Below are positions 47,312 to 58,472 of a stretch of DNA of 64,000 nt, piece by piece; position 1 is the first letter of the stretch, and every line of letters begins with the position of its first letter. This DNA is from Vibrio caribbeanicus ATCC BAA-2122 (GTDB taxonomy: Bacteria; Pseudomonadota; Gammaproteobacteria; Enterobacterales; Vibrionaceae). The notes beneath the pieces were generated by a model, which had not been told where the DNA came from, did not search any database, and worked only from the letters and a program-made list of their open reading frames with translations. The DNA is taken from NCBI RefSeq assembly GCF_000165125.1, contig NZ_AEIU01000075.1:124001-188000 (forward strand), written 5' to 3'. Made by a program: the position numbers and the translations under genes.

Positions 47312-47932
47312 ATGAGCCAGTTTTTTTATGTTCATCCAGAAAACCCGCAGGCTCGCTTGATTAATCAGGCTGTAGCTATCATTCGTAACGGTGGGGTCGT
47401 GGTATACCCAACTGATTCTGGTTATGCGCTCGGGTGCCAGCTTGAGAATAAACAAGCACTAGAGAGAATTTGTCAAATCCGTCGCTTGGACGATAAACAT
47501 AATTTTACTCTGCTTTGCCGAGATCTTTCGGAGCTTTCGTTGTATGCACGGGTGGATAATACGGCTTTCCGTTTGCTAAAAAATAATACCCCTGGACCTT
47601 ACACCTTTATATTTAAGGGGACAAAAGAGGTACCACGCAGACTGATGAATTCTAAACGTAAAACGATCGGTATTCGTGTGCCTGATAACCGAATCGCTCT
47701 CGATCTTCTTGAAGCATTGGGCGAACCTTTGATGTCTACGTCTCTCATTTTACCGGGTCAAGATGTAACAGAATCTGATCCTGAGGATATTCGTGACAAG
47801 CTTGAGCATGCCGTTGATTGTATTCTCAACGGGGGCTATTTAGGAGAGCAACCTACCACAGTGGTAGACTTTAGCGAAGATGAACCCGTTATTGTGCGTA
47901 TGGGCTCTGGTGATCCATCAGCTTTTGAATAA
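47312..47932 (+). CDS. yciO: YciO, Sua5/YrdC-family protein
   Basis: 206 residues, of the YrdC/Sua5 fold: VVVYPTDSGYALGC and the phosphate-binding K/R segment RRLMNSKRKTIGIRVPDN. It is related to L-threonylcarbamoyladenylate synthase, but YciO is the paralogue next to rnm and rluB; threonylcarbamoyl-AMP activity is weaker and its role less defined than TsaC. It lies 36 bp after rnm on the same strand, probably co-transcribed. Confidence 0.9.
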   Translation: MSQFFYVHPENPQARLINQAVAIIRNGGVVVYPTDSGYALGCQLENKQALERICQIRRLDDKHNFTLLCRDLSELSLYARVDNTAFRLLKNNTPGPYTFIFKGTKEVPRRLMNSKRKTIGIRVPDNRIALDLLEALGEPLMSTSLILPGQDVTESDPEDIRDKLEHAVDCILNGGYLGEQPTTVVDFSEDEPVIVRMGSGDPSAFE

Positions 47933-48039
47933 AACGAAAGTACGTGATTTTCAGCACACTTTTTGCGATAATACAAGGCCGCGAGTATTACTCGCAACAG
48001 TTTATTCGACGTCTGAGAAGACGACACACAGGTAAATAA

Positions 48040-48975
48040 ATGAACGAAAAATTACAAAAAGTACTAGCTCGAGCTGGTCACGGCTCTCGACGCGAACTTG
48101 AGGCTTTGATAAAAGCAGGTCGTGTCAGCGTTAACGGCGTTGTAGCTAGACTTGGTGAACGACTTGAAGATGAAAATGCAGTAGTACGTATTGATGGTCA
48201 TATTGTTTCTGCTAAAGCGCAAGAGGAAGTTATTTGTCGCGTTTTAGCATACTATAAACCTGAAGGTGAACTATGTACTAGGCATGATCCCGAGGGGCGT
48301 CGCACCGTTTTTGACCGTTTACCTAAGATCCGTGGTTCTCGTTGGATTTCCGTTGGTCGTCTCGACGCTAACACTTCAGGATTGTTATTGTTTACAACCG
48401 ATGGTGAATTGGCGAATCGCCTAATGCACCCTAGCCGTCAAGTTGAACGTGAGTACTTAGTACGAGTATTTGGTGAAGTCACCGAGCAAAAAGTGAAGAA
48501 CTTAGTACGTGGTGTTGAACTTGAAGATGGTCTGGCGCGGTTTGAAGATGTCGTTTATGCTGGCGGGGATGGTATGAACCATACCTTCTATGTTGCAATA
48601 AACGAAGGTAGGAATCGCGAAGTGCGTCGTCTATGGGAATCACAAGACACGACGGTCAGCCGCCTAAAGCGAGTTCGTTATGGGGATATCTATCTCGACA
48701 AAAAACTACCACGCGGTGGTTGGATGGAGCTTGACCTCAAAGAGGTAAACTACTTAAGAGAGTTAGTAGAGCTTCGTCCTGAGAAGCAAACACTACTCGA
48801 TGAAAATAAGGCAAATAGTTCTCGTAAGCGCGAGCGCTCTCGTAGCCAAAAAATACGACGAGCAGTGAAGCGTCACGAAGAAAGAGTAAATAGTGGTGGG
48901 AGAAGCAATAACCCAGCACGTAGAAACCCCAAAAAGGGAGCAGGTAAGGCTAACACTCGCAGTAAACAGCGCTAG
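48040..48975 (+). CDS. rluB: 23S rRNA pseudouridine(2605) synthase RluB
   Basis: 311 residues. The N-terminal S4 RNA-binding domain ([22 protein letters not shown]) is followed by the RsuA/RluB/E/F catalytic domain with [12 protein letters not shown] (catalytic Asp about 109) and [12 protein letters not shown]. It makes the pseudouridine at 23S rRNA position 2605 in E. coli numbering. The tail, from about 245, is basic and Arg/Asn/Ser-rich, as in many RluB proteins. It has a 107-bp gap after yciO with a possible -10 box, and a strong terminator after it. Confidence 0.95.
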   Translation: MNEKLQKVLARAGHGSRRELEALIKAGRVSVNGVVARLGERLEDENAVVRIDGHIVSAKAQEEVICRVLAYYKPEGELCTRHDPEGRRTVFDRLPKIRGSRWISVGRLDANTSGLLLFTTDGELANRLMHPSRQVEREYLVRVFGEVTEQKVKNLVRGVELEDGLARFEDVVYAGGDGMNHTFYVAINEGRNREVRRLWESQDTTVSRLKRVRYGDIYLDKKLPRGGWMELDLKEVNYLRELVELRPEKQTLLDENKANSSRKRERSRSQKIRRAVKRHEERVNSGGRSNNPARRNPKKGAGKANTRSKQR

Positions 48976-48993
48976 TAAAAACAGCATAGTACG

Positions 48994-49023
48994 AAAAGAG
49001 CAGCCCGCAGGCTGCTCTTTTTT
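48994..49023. terminator. strong bidirectional terminator
   Basis: An 11-bp stem (48995-49005 with 49010-49020), CGCA loop and a T6 tail on the plus strand and TTTC on the minus strand. It separates rluB from the converging cydC. Confidence 0.92.
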
Positions 49024-49036
49024 CTTATGGGCATAA

Positions 49037-50758
49037 TTATAATGTTTGATTAAGCTGGTAATAACGCCCCTTTTTATCCATCAAGTCTTGGTGAGTGTCA
49101 TGTTCTACAATTTCACCCTGCTCTAATAAACAGACAGTATCCATCTGGCCTAGGTTAACCAACCTATGAGTAATGAAAATGATTGTTTTGTCATTAAAAT
49201 GTTGCTCAAGGAGCATCATGATCTGTTTTTCTGTCTGTTTATCAAGTCCTTCAGTGGGCTCATCCAATAAAACAATCGGGGCATCATGCAATAATGCGCG
49301 AGCAATGCCAACTCGCCTTCGTTCACCTCCGGACAATTGTCTTCCTCCATCACCAAGCCACACGTCTAAGCCTTGTTGTTCCATAAGAGGCTGTAAACTA
49401 ACTTTGTTGAGGACTGAGATGATTTCTTCATCACTTGCGCATGGTTTTGCCATCTGGAGATTATCGCGTAATGAACCATTGAGAATATCAACACGCTGAC
49501 TTACCACACTAATCGCCTGACGTAATTGGGATTCGCTCCAGTTTCTAATGGAGTGTCCCGCGATCTCTATAGTACCGGTTTGGACATCCCAGTAACGATT
49601 TAGAAGTTGTATCAAGGTTGACTTCCCTGAACCAGTCTGTCCAACAATGGCTATTCTATGCTTAGCAGGAATACTTAGATCAATATGCTTCAGAACATGA
49701 CTATTTCCGTCAGGGTATTGAAAAGAAACCCCTTTGAATTCGATGGAGTAGCTTTGATCATGTTTGACGTCTATCTCGGGGAAACAAACGTCTGGTTCAG
49801 CAAGAATGACTTCGTTGAGGCGTTCTGCTGATGTGAGTGTTTGCCCGAGGTGTTGAAATGCTCCAGCGATTGGCATTAAGAGCTCAACACTCGCAATCGA
49901 GGCGAATGCGACCAAGCCAATCATTGGGTCGGGAGGATTGCCACCTACGCCATCAGCGGCAAGCCAAATCATGAGTACAACAGTCCAGCCATTGGCTAAA
50001 AGAAGTAATGCCTGAGCGAGTCCTGATATACGAGCATTAACCCATTCATTGTAGAACAGCTGACGCTGGGAGTTGCTCATCGACTCTCGATAGTGCTTTT
50101 CTGCACCAAATAAAATTAATTCACTGTAACCTTGAAGCCAATCCAGAGCCGTGACTCTAAGATGGGCTTTATTTTTTGTGTATTTGGCTCCATTGTTCAG
50201 TCCGAGTCGATAAAATAAGAATGGCCAAGTAACCAGTAGAAATAACAGTACACAACCAAGGATTATGCCAAGTTTGAGATCAAACCATCCAACCAGAGCA
50301 GTCAGGCCCATAATGGATAGAGTACCGACTACGATTGGGCTGACCAGCCTGAGATATACATGATCCATCGCATCAATATCCGCGACAAGTCTATTCAGCA
50401 GATCAGCGTCTCTGAGGCCGGATACTTTACCAGGAACTAGAGGAGCAAGTTTGGTAAAGAAAAACACACGGAGTTCAGTCAGTAGTTTGAATGTTGCATC
50501 ATGACTTACGACTCTTTCACTCCATCGACCTGCTGTTCGAGTCATAGCCAATCCGCGTACAAAAGCGCCAGGAAGCATGTAATTAAATGTTTCCCGGGCA
50601 ATAGTAAGTCCGGCTACTGCAGCAGCGGATAAAAACCATCCTGAGAGCGTCAAAAGACCAATTGAAGCTGCTACTGTAATTAGACTCAATAGCATACCTA
50701 GAGTTAGCCCAAACCAATGTTTTCGATAAAGCTGAAAGTAGGGGAGTAGTTTACGCAT
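49037..50758 (-). CDS. cydC: CydC, ABC exporter subunit for thiols/heme (cyd assembly)
   Basis: 573 residues: six membrane helices in the first 310 residues, then Walker A GQTGSGKST, signature LSGGERRRVGIARAL and Walker B VLLDEPTEGLD. With CydD it forms a heterodimeric exporter of glutathione and cysteine (heme is also implicated) needed for cytochrome bd assembly. The start, ATG 50758, overlaps the last codons of cydD by eight bases, giving translational coupling. Confidence 0.94.
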   Translation of the reverse strand: MRKLLPYFQLYRKHWFGLTLGMLLSLITVAASIGLLTLSGWFLSAAAVAGLTIARETFNYMLPGAFVRGLAMTRTAGRWSERVVSHDATFKLLTELRVFFFTKLAPLVPGKVSGLRDADLLNRLVADIDAMDHVYLRLVSPIVVGTLSIMGLTALVGWFDLKLGIILGCVLLFLLVTWPFLFYRLGLNNGAKYTKNKAHLRVTALDWLQGYSELILFGAEKHYRESMSNSQRQLFYNEWVNARISGLAQALLLLANGWTVVLMIWLAADGVGGNPPDPMIGLVAFASIASVELLMPIAGAFQHLGQTLTSAERLNEVILAEPDVCFPEIDVKHDQSYSIEFKGVSFQYPDGNSHVLKHIDLSIPAKHRIAIVGQTGSGKSTLIQLLNRYWDVQTGTIEIAGHSIRNWSESQLRQAISVVSQRVDILNGSLRDNLQMAKPCASDEEIISVLNKVSLQPLMEQQGLDVWLGDGGRQLSGGERRRVGIARALLHDAPIVLLDEPTEGLDKQTEKQIMMLLEQHFNDKTIIFITHRLVNLGQMDTVCLLEQGEIVEHDTHQDLMDKKGRYYQLNQTL

Positions 50759-52538
50759 CAAGGTTTCCCCTTGTTGTTGCTTGCATCGTTTGATTGGCGA
50801 ATAACATATCTTGGAATACGCCGGTTTTGCTTTCTAGGTAATCAAAGTCTCCTGATTGAACGATGATACCATTTTGCATAACGATAATCTGGTCGACACT
50901 GCGTAGCGGATTTAACTGGTGGGTAACCATTAGAGCCGTACGATTATTTATCTGGTTTTCAAGTCCTTGCACTACTAGCCGTTCACTGCGAGCATCTAGG
51001 CTGGCGGTAGGTTCATCCAAAAGCCAAAAACGGCCATTTTGAATCATAGCCCTAGCTAGCGCTAAACGTTGAGCTTGTCCTACTGATAAACCACTTGAGC
51101 GATCTGATATCAGATAATCCAACCCGTGTTCTTCCACAAACTCAGAGGAGAATGAGTCGTCAAGGGCTTGTGAGACTTGCTGATTAGAAACGTAAGGCTT
51201 TCCCAACGTGATATTGTCACGTATTGAACCGTGAAGCAGAAGTGGATTTTGTCCAACCCAACTGACTTGAGAGCGCCAATGCTTAAGGTCTAAGTCTTTA
51301 CGCTCTATGTCATTGATGGTTAATGAGCCTTTATACGGAAGAAACCCTAAGATGGCGTTAATAAGGGTTGTTTTGCCAGCACCACTTGGCCCAACAATTG
51401 CGGTCGTCTGATTGGCGACTAGTGTAAAGCTAAGTGGGCCTACCAATTGTTTTCCATCCGGAGAGAATACCTCGAGATCGCGAGCGCGAATAGTAATTGA
51501 ACCTTCGTCACTGATGGCTTTGGACCCCGATACGACGGAGTCAACCTCAGTTGAAAGAAATTCGACAATACTTTCAGCTGCGCCAACAGCCTGCTGCTTA
51601 GCGTGGTAAAAAGTACCGAGGTCACGTAGGGGCTGATAAAACTCTGGGGCCAAAATGAGAATAAATAAACCGGAAAAGAGAGTAACTCCTAAACCATAAT
51701 CACCGAAATTCAATTCACCGATAAATGCAAAACCGAAGTAAACAGCGGTCATTGCAATTGAAATAGAAGTGAAGAATTCTAAAACTGCCGAGGATAAAAA
51801 AGCAATACGCAAAACATCCATAGTTCGAGTTCGGAATACTTCAGAAGCACCACGCATTATCTCAGTCTCAGCTCGTGTCCGGTCAAAAAGACGAATTGTC
51901 GTCATTGCTTGTAGGCGATCGTAAAAATGCCCCGACAGACGTTGCAGTGCTTTAAAGTTCTTTCTGTTTGCATCGGCTGCCTTTAGTCCAACTAAAGCCA
52001 TAAACAGCGGGATCAAGGGAGCGGTAAGTAGAAAAATAAAACCTGCCACCCAATTTATAGGGAATACCACAACCAAAATGACGAATGGAACGAATACAGA
52101 GAGTGACATTTGAGGGAGATAACGTGCAAAAAAGTCCTGCATATCATCGACCTGTTCGAGTAGTAATGTCGCCCAACTTCCTGCAGGCTTTTGCTTGATA
52201 TAAGCGGGCCCTAAGCTCTCAAGTTTTTCCAATATCGTTTGACGAATATGTATGCGTACTTGCTGGCCACATCTATAACCCGCGATTTCTCTACCCCAAG
52301 AACAGAGCGCACGAATGGCAATGATACCAGAAAGCCCTAAAAATGAGGGGATAAGTTCATATTTATCAGTATGTTCAATAATCAACTGATGTAAGATTGA
52401 GGCAAGTAGAGCAGCTTGTGCCAGTAAAAGTAGACTTGATACAAAGCCAAAGGTAATAGCGAGTATCAACCAGTTTTTAGCCTGTTTACTCTGTTGCTTG
52501 AGCCACAGATTTAGACTGCGCTGTTTCTTTTTATCCAT
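50751..52538 (-). CDS. cydD: CydD, ABC exporter subunit for thiols/heme
   Basis: 595 residues: N-terminal basic stretch, six membrane helices to about 320, then Walker A GPSGAGKTT, signature LSVGQAQRLALARA and Walker B LLDEPTASLD. It is the first gene of the cydDC pair and partner of CydC. There is no cyd oxidase operon in the window; in E. coli the pair is also away from cydAB and next to trxB, as here. Confidence 0.94.
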   Translation of the reverse strand: MDKKKQRSLNLWLKQQSKQAKNWLILAITFGFVSSLLLLAQAALLASILHQLIIEHTDKYELIPSFLGLSGIIAIRALCSWGREIAGYRCGQQVRIHIRQTILEKLESLGPAYIKQKPAGSWATLLLEQVDDMQDFFARYLPQMSLSVFVPFVILVVVFPINWVAGFIFLLTAPLIPLFMALVGLKAADANRKNFKALQRLSGHFYDRLQAMTTIRLFDRTRAETEIMRGASEVFRTRTMDVLRIAFLSSAVLEFFTSISIAMTAVYFGFAFIGELNFGDYGLGVTLFSGLFILILAPEFYQPLRDLGTFYHAKQQAVGAAESIVEFLSTEVDSVVSGSKAISDEGSITIRARDLEVFSPDGKQLVGPLSFTLVANQTTAIVGPSGAGKTTLINAILGFLPYKGSLTINDIERKDLDLKHWRSQVSWVGQNPLLLHGSIRDNITLGKPYVSNQQVSQALDDSFSSEFVEEHGLDYLISDRSSGLSVGQAQRLALARAMIQNGRFWLLDEPTASLDARSERLVVQGLENQINNRTALMVTHQLNPLRSVDQIIVMQNGIIVQSGDFDYLESKTGVFQDMLFANQTMQATTRGNLDA

Positions 52539-52592
52539 CGTGACGGCTCGTATGATGTGTTAAAAGATAGAGAGTGGGCATTATACAAAATA

Positions 52593-52621
52593 AAGCCTCG
52601 CGCGAATAGCAGGAGGCTTTA
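52593..52621 (-). terminator. terminator after trxB
   Basis: An 8-bp stem (52593-52600 with 52614-52621) around a 13-base loop; on the minus strand a T-rich tail follows. It lies between trxB and cydD. Confidence 0.7.
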
Positions 52622-52665
52622 AGCTTATGAGCTAAAAATGGAAAATATAATTGAGTTGTTGAAAA

Positions 52666-53658
<993 letters not shown>

Positions 53659-53784
53659 TCAATGTCTTCGATTGTATGGAATATCTTGAAGAATTTAAAG
53701 AACGCCCGTGGGACATAAATGAAATAATTCGTAATAGGATATAACGCAAACGCTTGCGTTATATAATGGTCGAAAGTTGTGTCA

Positions 53785-54612
53785 TCAACCTTCAAGAACT
53801 TCGACTTCATAAGAGGTAAATTTACGTATGTTGATTACCCCAGTATCAAAAATCAGATATTGGCCTTTTATTCCCTGAAGTTTCCCTGTTACCTCTGGGC
53901 TTTTATCAAAGTTATGTGAAACAATTTTTACTGGATGTTTCTCAACCGGGTAGGTAAGAGAAGTAAGTTCAGCATTGATGATTTGGATTGAATCTTCGCC
54001 AAAGCGCTGCCTAATTTCAATAATTTTATCTTCGATTAGGGGTAAAATTGTTGCAAATTGTTCTTGTAATGCTAAAGGTTCGGCATCCCCTTTGAGTAGA
54101 TTCCGCCAGTTTGTTTTATCAGCAACATGTTTGGCTATTTCCACTTCAATAAGACCGGAAATGTAGCGAGTTGCAACCTTGAAGATTGGCATTCCTTGCG
54201 TTGCTCCCTGGTCTATCCATCTAGTAGGGATCTGGGTGTGGCGTGTTATTCCAACTTTGAGACTGGAGGTGTTGGAAAGGTAGACAAAATGATCAACCAT
54301 ACAATTTCTTTCTCCCCATTCAGGCTCACGACAAGTTCCCTGGTCATAGTGGCAAGTCTCTGGTTTCATAATACACATATCGCAACTAGCGAGTTTTTTC
54401 ATACAAACAAAGCAATGACCTTGAGAGTAACTTTTCTTGGTTTTTTTCCCGCAAGAACAACAAAATATATTTCCGGTATGGGTGAGTGTTAACGTGTTAC
54501 CAATAAGCGGATTTAGGTCGATAAGTTCGTCTCCTACCGCTAGTTGGTACTGAACTTTATCGTTGAGGGAGGCGCGCAATTTACTTAGCGTACCCTTTGC
54601 AATTAATGTCAT
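53785..54612 (-). CDS. DUF2797 zinc-binding protein
   Basis: 275 residues. The N-terminal part has a cluster of cysteines, CCSCGKKTKKS, CFVCMKKLASCDMCI, C at the CHYDQGTC site and NCMVDH, likely to bind zinc. Right after it comes VYLSNTSSLKVGITRHTQIPTRW, which looks like the start of a GIY-YIG nuclease fold. This matches the DUF2797 family, whose function is unknown. The GIY-YIG similarity suggests DNA or RNA cleavage or binding, but conserved catalytic residues were not checked. It stands alone, 156 bp upstream of trxB. Confidence 0.8.
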   Translation of the reverse strand: MTLIAKGTLSKLRASLNDKVQYQLAVGDELIDLNPLIGNTLTLTHTGNIFCCSCGKKTKKSYSQGHCFVCMKKLASCDMCIMKPETCHYDQGTCREPEWGERNCMVDHFVYLSNTSSLKVGITRHTQIPTRWIDQGATQGMPIFKVATRYISGLIEVEIAKHVADKTNWRNLLKGDAEPLALQEQFATILPLIEDKIIEIRQRFGEDSIQIINAELTSLTYPVEKHPVKIVSHNFDKSPEVTGKLQGIKGQYLIFDTGVINIRKFTSYEVEVLEG

Positions 54613-54637
54613 GACAGTGCTCTTATTATGGTGAAGA

Positions 54638-54683
54638 TATACCCAAGTAACTTTTTGCGGATCAGAGTTTCAAGATCTTATGG
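54638..54683. repeat. remnant of the intergenic repeat (copy F)
   Basis: Starts TATACCCAAGTAAC and ends with an inverted ATGGGTA-like piece, with only about 20 bases between: probably both ends of the element after a large internal deletion. Confidence 0.55.
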
Positions 54684-54895
54684 GTAATCCTCTTATTTTT
54701 AGAATGTAAGCATAGCAGTTTTATTAAATAAGTGGGTAAAAATTTGACTATGAACTTGCTTGATAGAATAGATTTTATTAGAAATAAATTTATCCTGGTT
54801 AAGTATATCTATCTTTCAAAAATAAAAATCATATTTGTAATATATTTGTCATCTTACCTAATTACTATTTTTGACTTTTATTAATTAAGATATCT

Positions 54896-57800
54896 ATGAT
54901 TCGCTTTATTTTTTCATATTTTATTTTTTTGTTCTCCTCTTTTGTATTTGCAATTAGCTATCAAACACAAACATTAAAAAATAGCAGTGAAAGCTATGAG
55001 TGTATTTCAAATTTAGATAATCAATGGTCTTTTTATAGGCTAGAAGGAAATAGCAATTGTCAAGAAAAATCTAATGTGAACTGGTTTAATGGTGAACCTT
55101 TTGGAGTGCCTCTCTGGTATTCAAAAACAGTGGACGGTGATATTCAGTGCCTTTCTTTTGATGGTAAGAATTGTACATGGCAGCCAGACTACAAGAAAAG
55201 AGTAGAACTAAACTATGATGAAAATAATCATAAATTAGAGGAACTAAATCAACTACTATCTAGATACAATCAGATAGAGGTGGATTTAAACCAAAAGTCC
55301 TCTAATCAGATACGGCTTCCAAATATAGCCAAACAAGGCCAACGTATTATTATTACAGCTCGATCTTCAACTTTAAATGAAGTTATTTTTCCAACAGGAA
55401 CGCGTTTGAGCCTCGATAAGGGAAGCAGGCTTAGCTTTTTGTACCTGGGGTATGGTTGGTATCCGGAATATGCAAATTTAAATCATTTTTCAGACTTTTC
55501 TATGGCTCTTCCATTAGTTTGTGGCCAGCATCATAAAGCAGTTTGGGGTTATTCAGGCTATACAAAACAAGGACACTGGTGCCAGAAGTTAAAGAATATA
55601 TCAGAGACTTACAATCAAAAAGTACTCAAATCAACAGTAAAGGACATTCAGACCGACATTAAAAATATTGATCAAAACATTACTAATATAAGACAGGAAA
55701 TGTTTGATCAAATATCGGGATATACTAATCGTCTTGAAACTTTACGTAAAAATCGAGATAAAAAAAGAACAGATCAGATTTTAACCTGTTCGCTGTCGTG
55801 GTGGAATTTGCCCGGAATTATTGCGTGTTCGGTATTGTCCACTCAATATAACGATCTAAACGCAACATACTTAGCATTAATTGAAGAACGTAAACTAGCA
55901 CTTCGAAGTGTTAAGCAAAAAGACTCGTTAATAAAAGAAAAAAATTGGTGGTTATTCTTGTCAGAAAAAATTGAAGAGAATACCAGTCACTTGTCTGCTC
56001 TTCTTCAAGAACAGAAAAATACGCTTGATGAATTAAACTCATTGATAATTCGGGACAGTCGAGAAGAAGAAAAAGCTCATCGTAAATACTTAGAATCAGT
56101 TGAGAATGATGCACATGACATGAATGTGGGTAATATATTATTAAAATCATTAGAGGATACACCTTTGATTGGTCGTGAGTTAACTCACATCATGGACTAT
56201 GCACAGCATCCCTCTGAAACCAATTTAAGACGCATGCTATTGGGTCTTTTCGGTCCAGTCGGCGAGGCCATAGATGGTAGTATAGAAATCATGACCGATA
56301 ATAGTTCTCTGACTCATCAAAAATTAAATTTTTTAAATCAAGCACTGAGCGATTTATCTCATGATTCGAGTCTCAATGAAGCTTTGGAAGATATTGTAGA
56401 AGATATTATTCATGATTTAGGTGATGAAGCCATTGAAGGAATTCGTGAAGCGGGGTTATGGGATGAAGGACAAAATATAAGCAAGGTCACTCAGCTTCAA
56501 TATCAGAGCTTGATAGATTTACGCTCACAACTCACACCTGTTGGCTATGATTTTTGGCAGGGAACCACTGAAGTAGAAAAAAGAGTTCAGTCAAAGTTTA
56601 GATCATCAGTGCGCTCAAAAATTGCACCATTTAAAACACACAAGCAAGAAAAACGAATATCCAGTATTTTTCGTCATGCATTCGGAGATGAATATGACCA
56701 TGTCTCTTCCTCTTCATCACAGGATATGAATCATGCATTACTACAGGTTATAAATAATGTTGCCTATGCTGAGGAGAGACAAGCTTACTGGGCTGACTCA
56801 TCGATTATTGGTGCACGTCCTGCGGGTCTTATTTTTGACTACCAACACGCATTTATTGTCTTGAATAAAGACCTCGTATCTTACGATAGCGGTGACATTG
56901 CCAAGTTCTATTTTGAGGAGCTGGGACATTTAGTGAATTGGTGGCGCTGTAAGATTTATGATGTGAGTTTACATCGTTGTCAAGTTGCAGGAGATGCTGG
57001 TGCACGCTTCCGGGATGCGGTAATGCTAGATGATTCACTGTATACATCATCAATTACAGAGTTACTCACACAGCTACCCGTTCATGCTGAAGTGGCAACA
57101 GAAACGCTAGGGTTTGACAATGGTCATTTTGCCACCCTTGAGGGTTGGCCTAGTTACTATACAATAAATGACCACATAGCTGGCAATGGTACTTTTTCAT
57201 GGTTGATGCGTTTGGGGCTTGATATCACGAGTGAAGAGTTGGGGTTTTTAAGTGATGAATTTGACGTAGAGATCTCAGTTTCTGCACCTACGCCAGCCAT
57301 GAAAGGAAATCCATGGGAAAAATCTAAGCGAGGTTATTGTGAGACGGACTTCGACTCTGACTGCAATATGCCAACGATGTGGATGTCCATTTCTTTTCGT
57401 GATGCAATTAAGATCTCTGGTGCTAAAGTACCACGATTTAAAGATAGTCGAGTTTCACAGCTTGGCTTTGATCTCTCACCGAGGTTAGTGCGAAAGCATG
57501 GCGGTAAAATGCCTTTCCAGCTTACTTCTGTAAGAGGAACTAATTGGAAATACTTTTACGACCATAATATCTATGCAAAAAAGTTGACCGCTGGATTAGA
57601 AACGAAACTTGATCTCTGGAAAATGGCACATTCCCTAACCAAAAACAGAGTCAGCAAGATCCATAAACCTGAGGTGTCTTTTAAAGCGACACCTATGTCT
57701 GGGAGCTATCTAGTCGAAATTGCTGCTCGTGATAAGCAAGATTTTGCAACATGGCTGGCGGCAGATGTAAGCGCGTCAATTGCAGGGTGTGCGGCAGGTT

Positions 57801-58267
57801 TCGCTATTGGCGTTGTTGCAGAGATTGATCCTATCGTTTTATGTCACGCTGGGTCTGATCTAACAGAGATAGTAGAGTCTACCATTCAAGGTTTGGATAA
57901 GCGTCCAACGATGTTCTTTGAGGCAGATGGAAACGTTACTTTACCGTCTTCGCTAGAATACAAATACGCGACGAGTGGTGCTAAGTTAGCCCCTAAAAGT
58001 GACGGATATAGTGCGGGTAGAGTAAAATATGACTCTGACTCTGACAGCACAACCAGTTGGTTTACCGATGATATCTCAGAATCAAGCATTTCAAATGCCC
58101 CACAAGTGATGAGAGTAAGAAATAAAGTTCAAAACGTATTTTCAAAGTTAGCTAAAACAAGTTTGTCGCCCGTGATGGTATTTCGCTTCAGAGTTGGTTT
58201 TAATTATTCTGAAACGCTTTTGAATGCAGGTGATTACGGACTTCCCTCAGCAATTGTCGTGGACTAA
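54896..58267 (+). CDS. large secreted protein with EELGH metalloprotease-like motif
   Basis: 1123 residues; not recognised as a named family. A Sec signal peptide ends near residue 19 (FVFA). The first 230 residues hold several cysteines. Residues about 232-290 and 325-410 are predicted coiled coil, with a cysteine-containing stretch between. Residues 673-678 read FEELGH, followed by HRCQVAGDAGARFRDAV; this EELGH...GD-G-F pattern resembles a class of secreted bacterial proteins with a zinc-protease-like site. A hydrophobic stretch near 955-985 (SIAGCAAGFAIGVVAEI) may be membrane-active. No type I or V secretion domain is seen. The leader is very AT-rich, which suggests transfer. The function might be toxin-like or adhesive; this is inference. 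Confidence 0.7.
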   Translation: MIRFIFSYFIFLFSSFVFAISYQTQTLKNSSESYECISNLDNQWSFYRLEGNSNCQEKSNVNWFNGEPFGVPLWYSKTVDGDIQCLSFDGKNCTWQPDYKKRVELNYDENNHKLEELNQLLSRYNQIEVDLNQKSSNQIRLPNIAKQGQRIIITARSSTLNEVIFPTGTRLSLDKGSRLSFLYLGYGWYPEYANLNHFSDFSMALPLVCGQHHKAVWGYSGYTKQGHWCQKLKNISETYNQKVLKSTVKDIQTDIKNIDQNITNIRQEMFDQISGYTNRLETLRKNRDKKRTDQILTCSLSWWNLPGIIACSVLSTQYNDLNATYLALIEERKLALRSVKQKDSLIKEKNWWLFLSEKIEENTSHLSALLQEQKNTLDELNSLIIRDSREEEKAHRKYLESVENDAHDMNVGNILLKSLEDTPLIGRELTHIMDYAQHPSETNLRRMLLGLFGPVGEAIDGSIEIMTDNSSLTHQKLNFLNQALSDLSHDSSLNEALEDIVEDIIHDLGDEAIEGIREAGLWDEGQNISKVTQLQYQSLIDLRSQLTPVGYDFWQGTTEVEKRVQSKFRSSVRSKIAPFKTHKQEKRISSIFRHAFGDEYDHVSSSSSQDMNHALLQVINNVAYAEERQAYWADSSIIGARPAGLIFDYQHAFIVLNKDLVSYDSGDIAKFYFEELGHLVNWWRCKIYDVSLHRCQVAGDAGARFRDAVMLDDSLYTSSITELLTQLPVHAEVATETLGFDNGHFATLEGWPSYYTINDHIAGNGTFSWLMRLGLDITSEELGFLSDEFDVEISVSAPTPAMKGNPWEKSKRGYCETDFDSDCNMPTMWMSISFRDAIKISGAKVPRFKDSRVSQLGFDLSPRLVRKHGGKMPFQLTSVRGTNWKYFYDHNIYAKKLTAGLETKLDLWKMAHSLTKNRVSKIHKPEVSFKATPMSGSYLVEIAARDKQDFATWLAADVSASIAGCAAGFAIGVVAEIDPIVLCHAGSDLTEIVESTIQGLDKRPTMFFEADGNVTLPSSLEYKYATSGAKLAPKSDGYSAGRVKYDSDSDSTTSWFTDDISESSISNAPQVMRVRNKVQNVFSKLAKTSLSPVMVFRFRVGFNYSETLLNAGDYGLPSAIVVD

Positions 58268-58337
58268 CCATCTGTTAAAAGAGACGATTTTCAGAAAAGC
58301 TAGATTTGTTCTGTAAACAAGGCAAACCTGTAAGTTA

Positions 58338-58397
58338 TAGGGCATATATTGATACGTAGGATGAGTTTTATCCATCAGACTTTTACTATATGCCCTA
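58338..58397. repeat. structured inverted repeat (possible terminator)
   Basis: Perfect 11-base inverted arms (58338-58348 with 58387-58397) enclosing a smaller GGAT/ATCC hairpin, followed by GGTTTTTG on the plus strand. It lies 71 bases after the large secreted protein gene and may end its transcript. Outside known families. Confidence 0.55.
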
Positions 58398-58472
58398 GGT
58401 TTTTGATGTAATTGATGCGTTAAAATACCTGAAAAAATATTGCGGCGTTAAAATGGGGCCTAGTTTTTAAGC

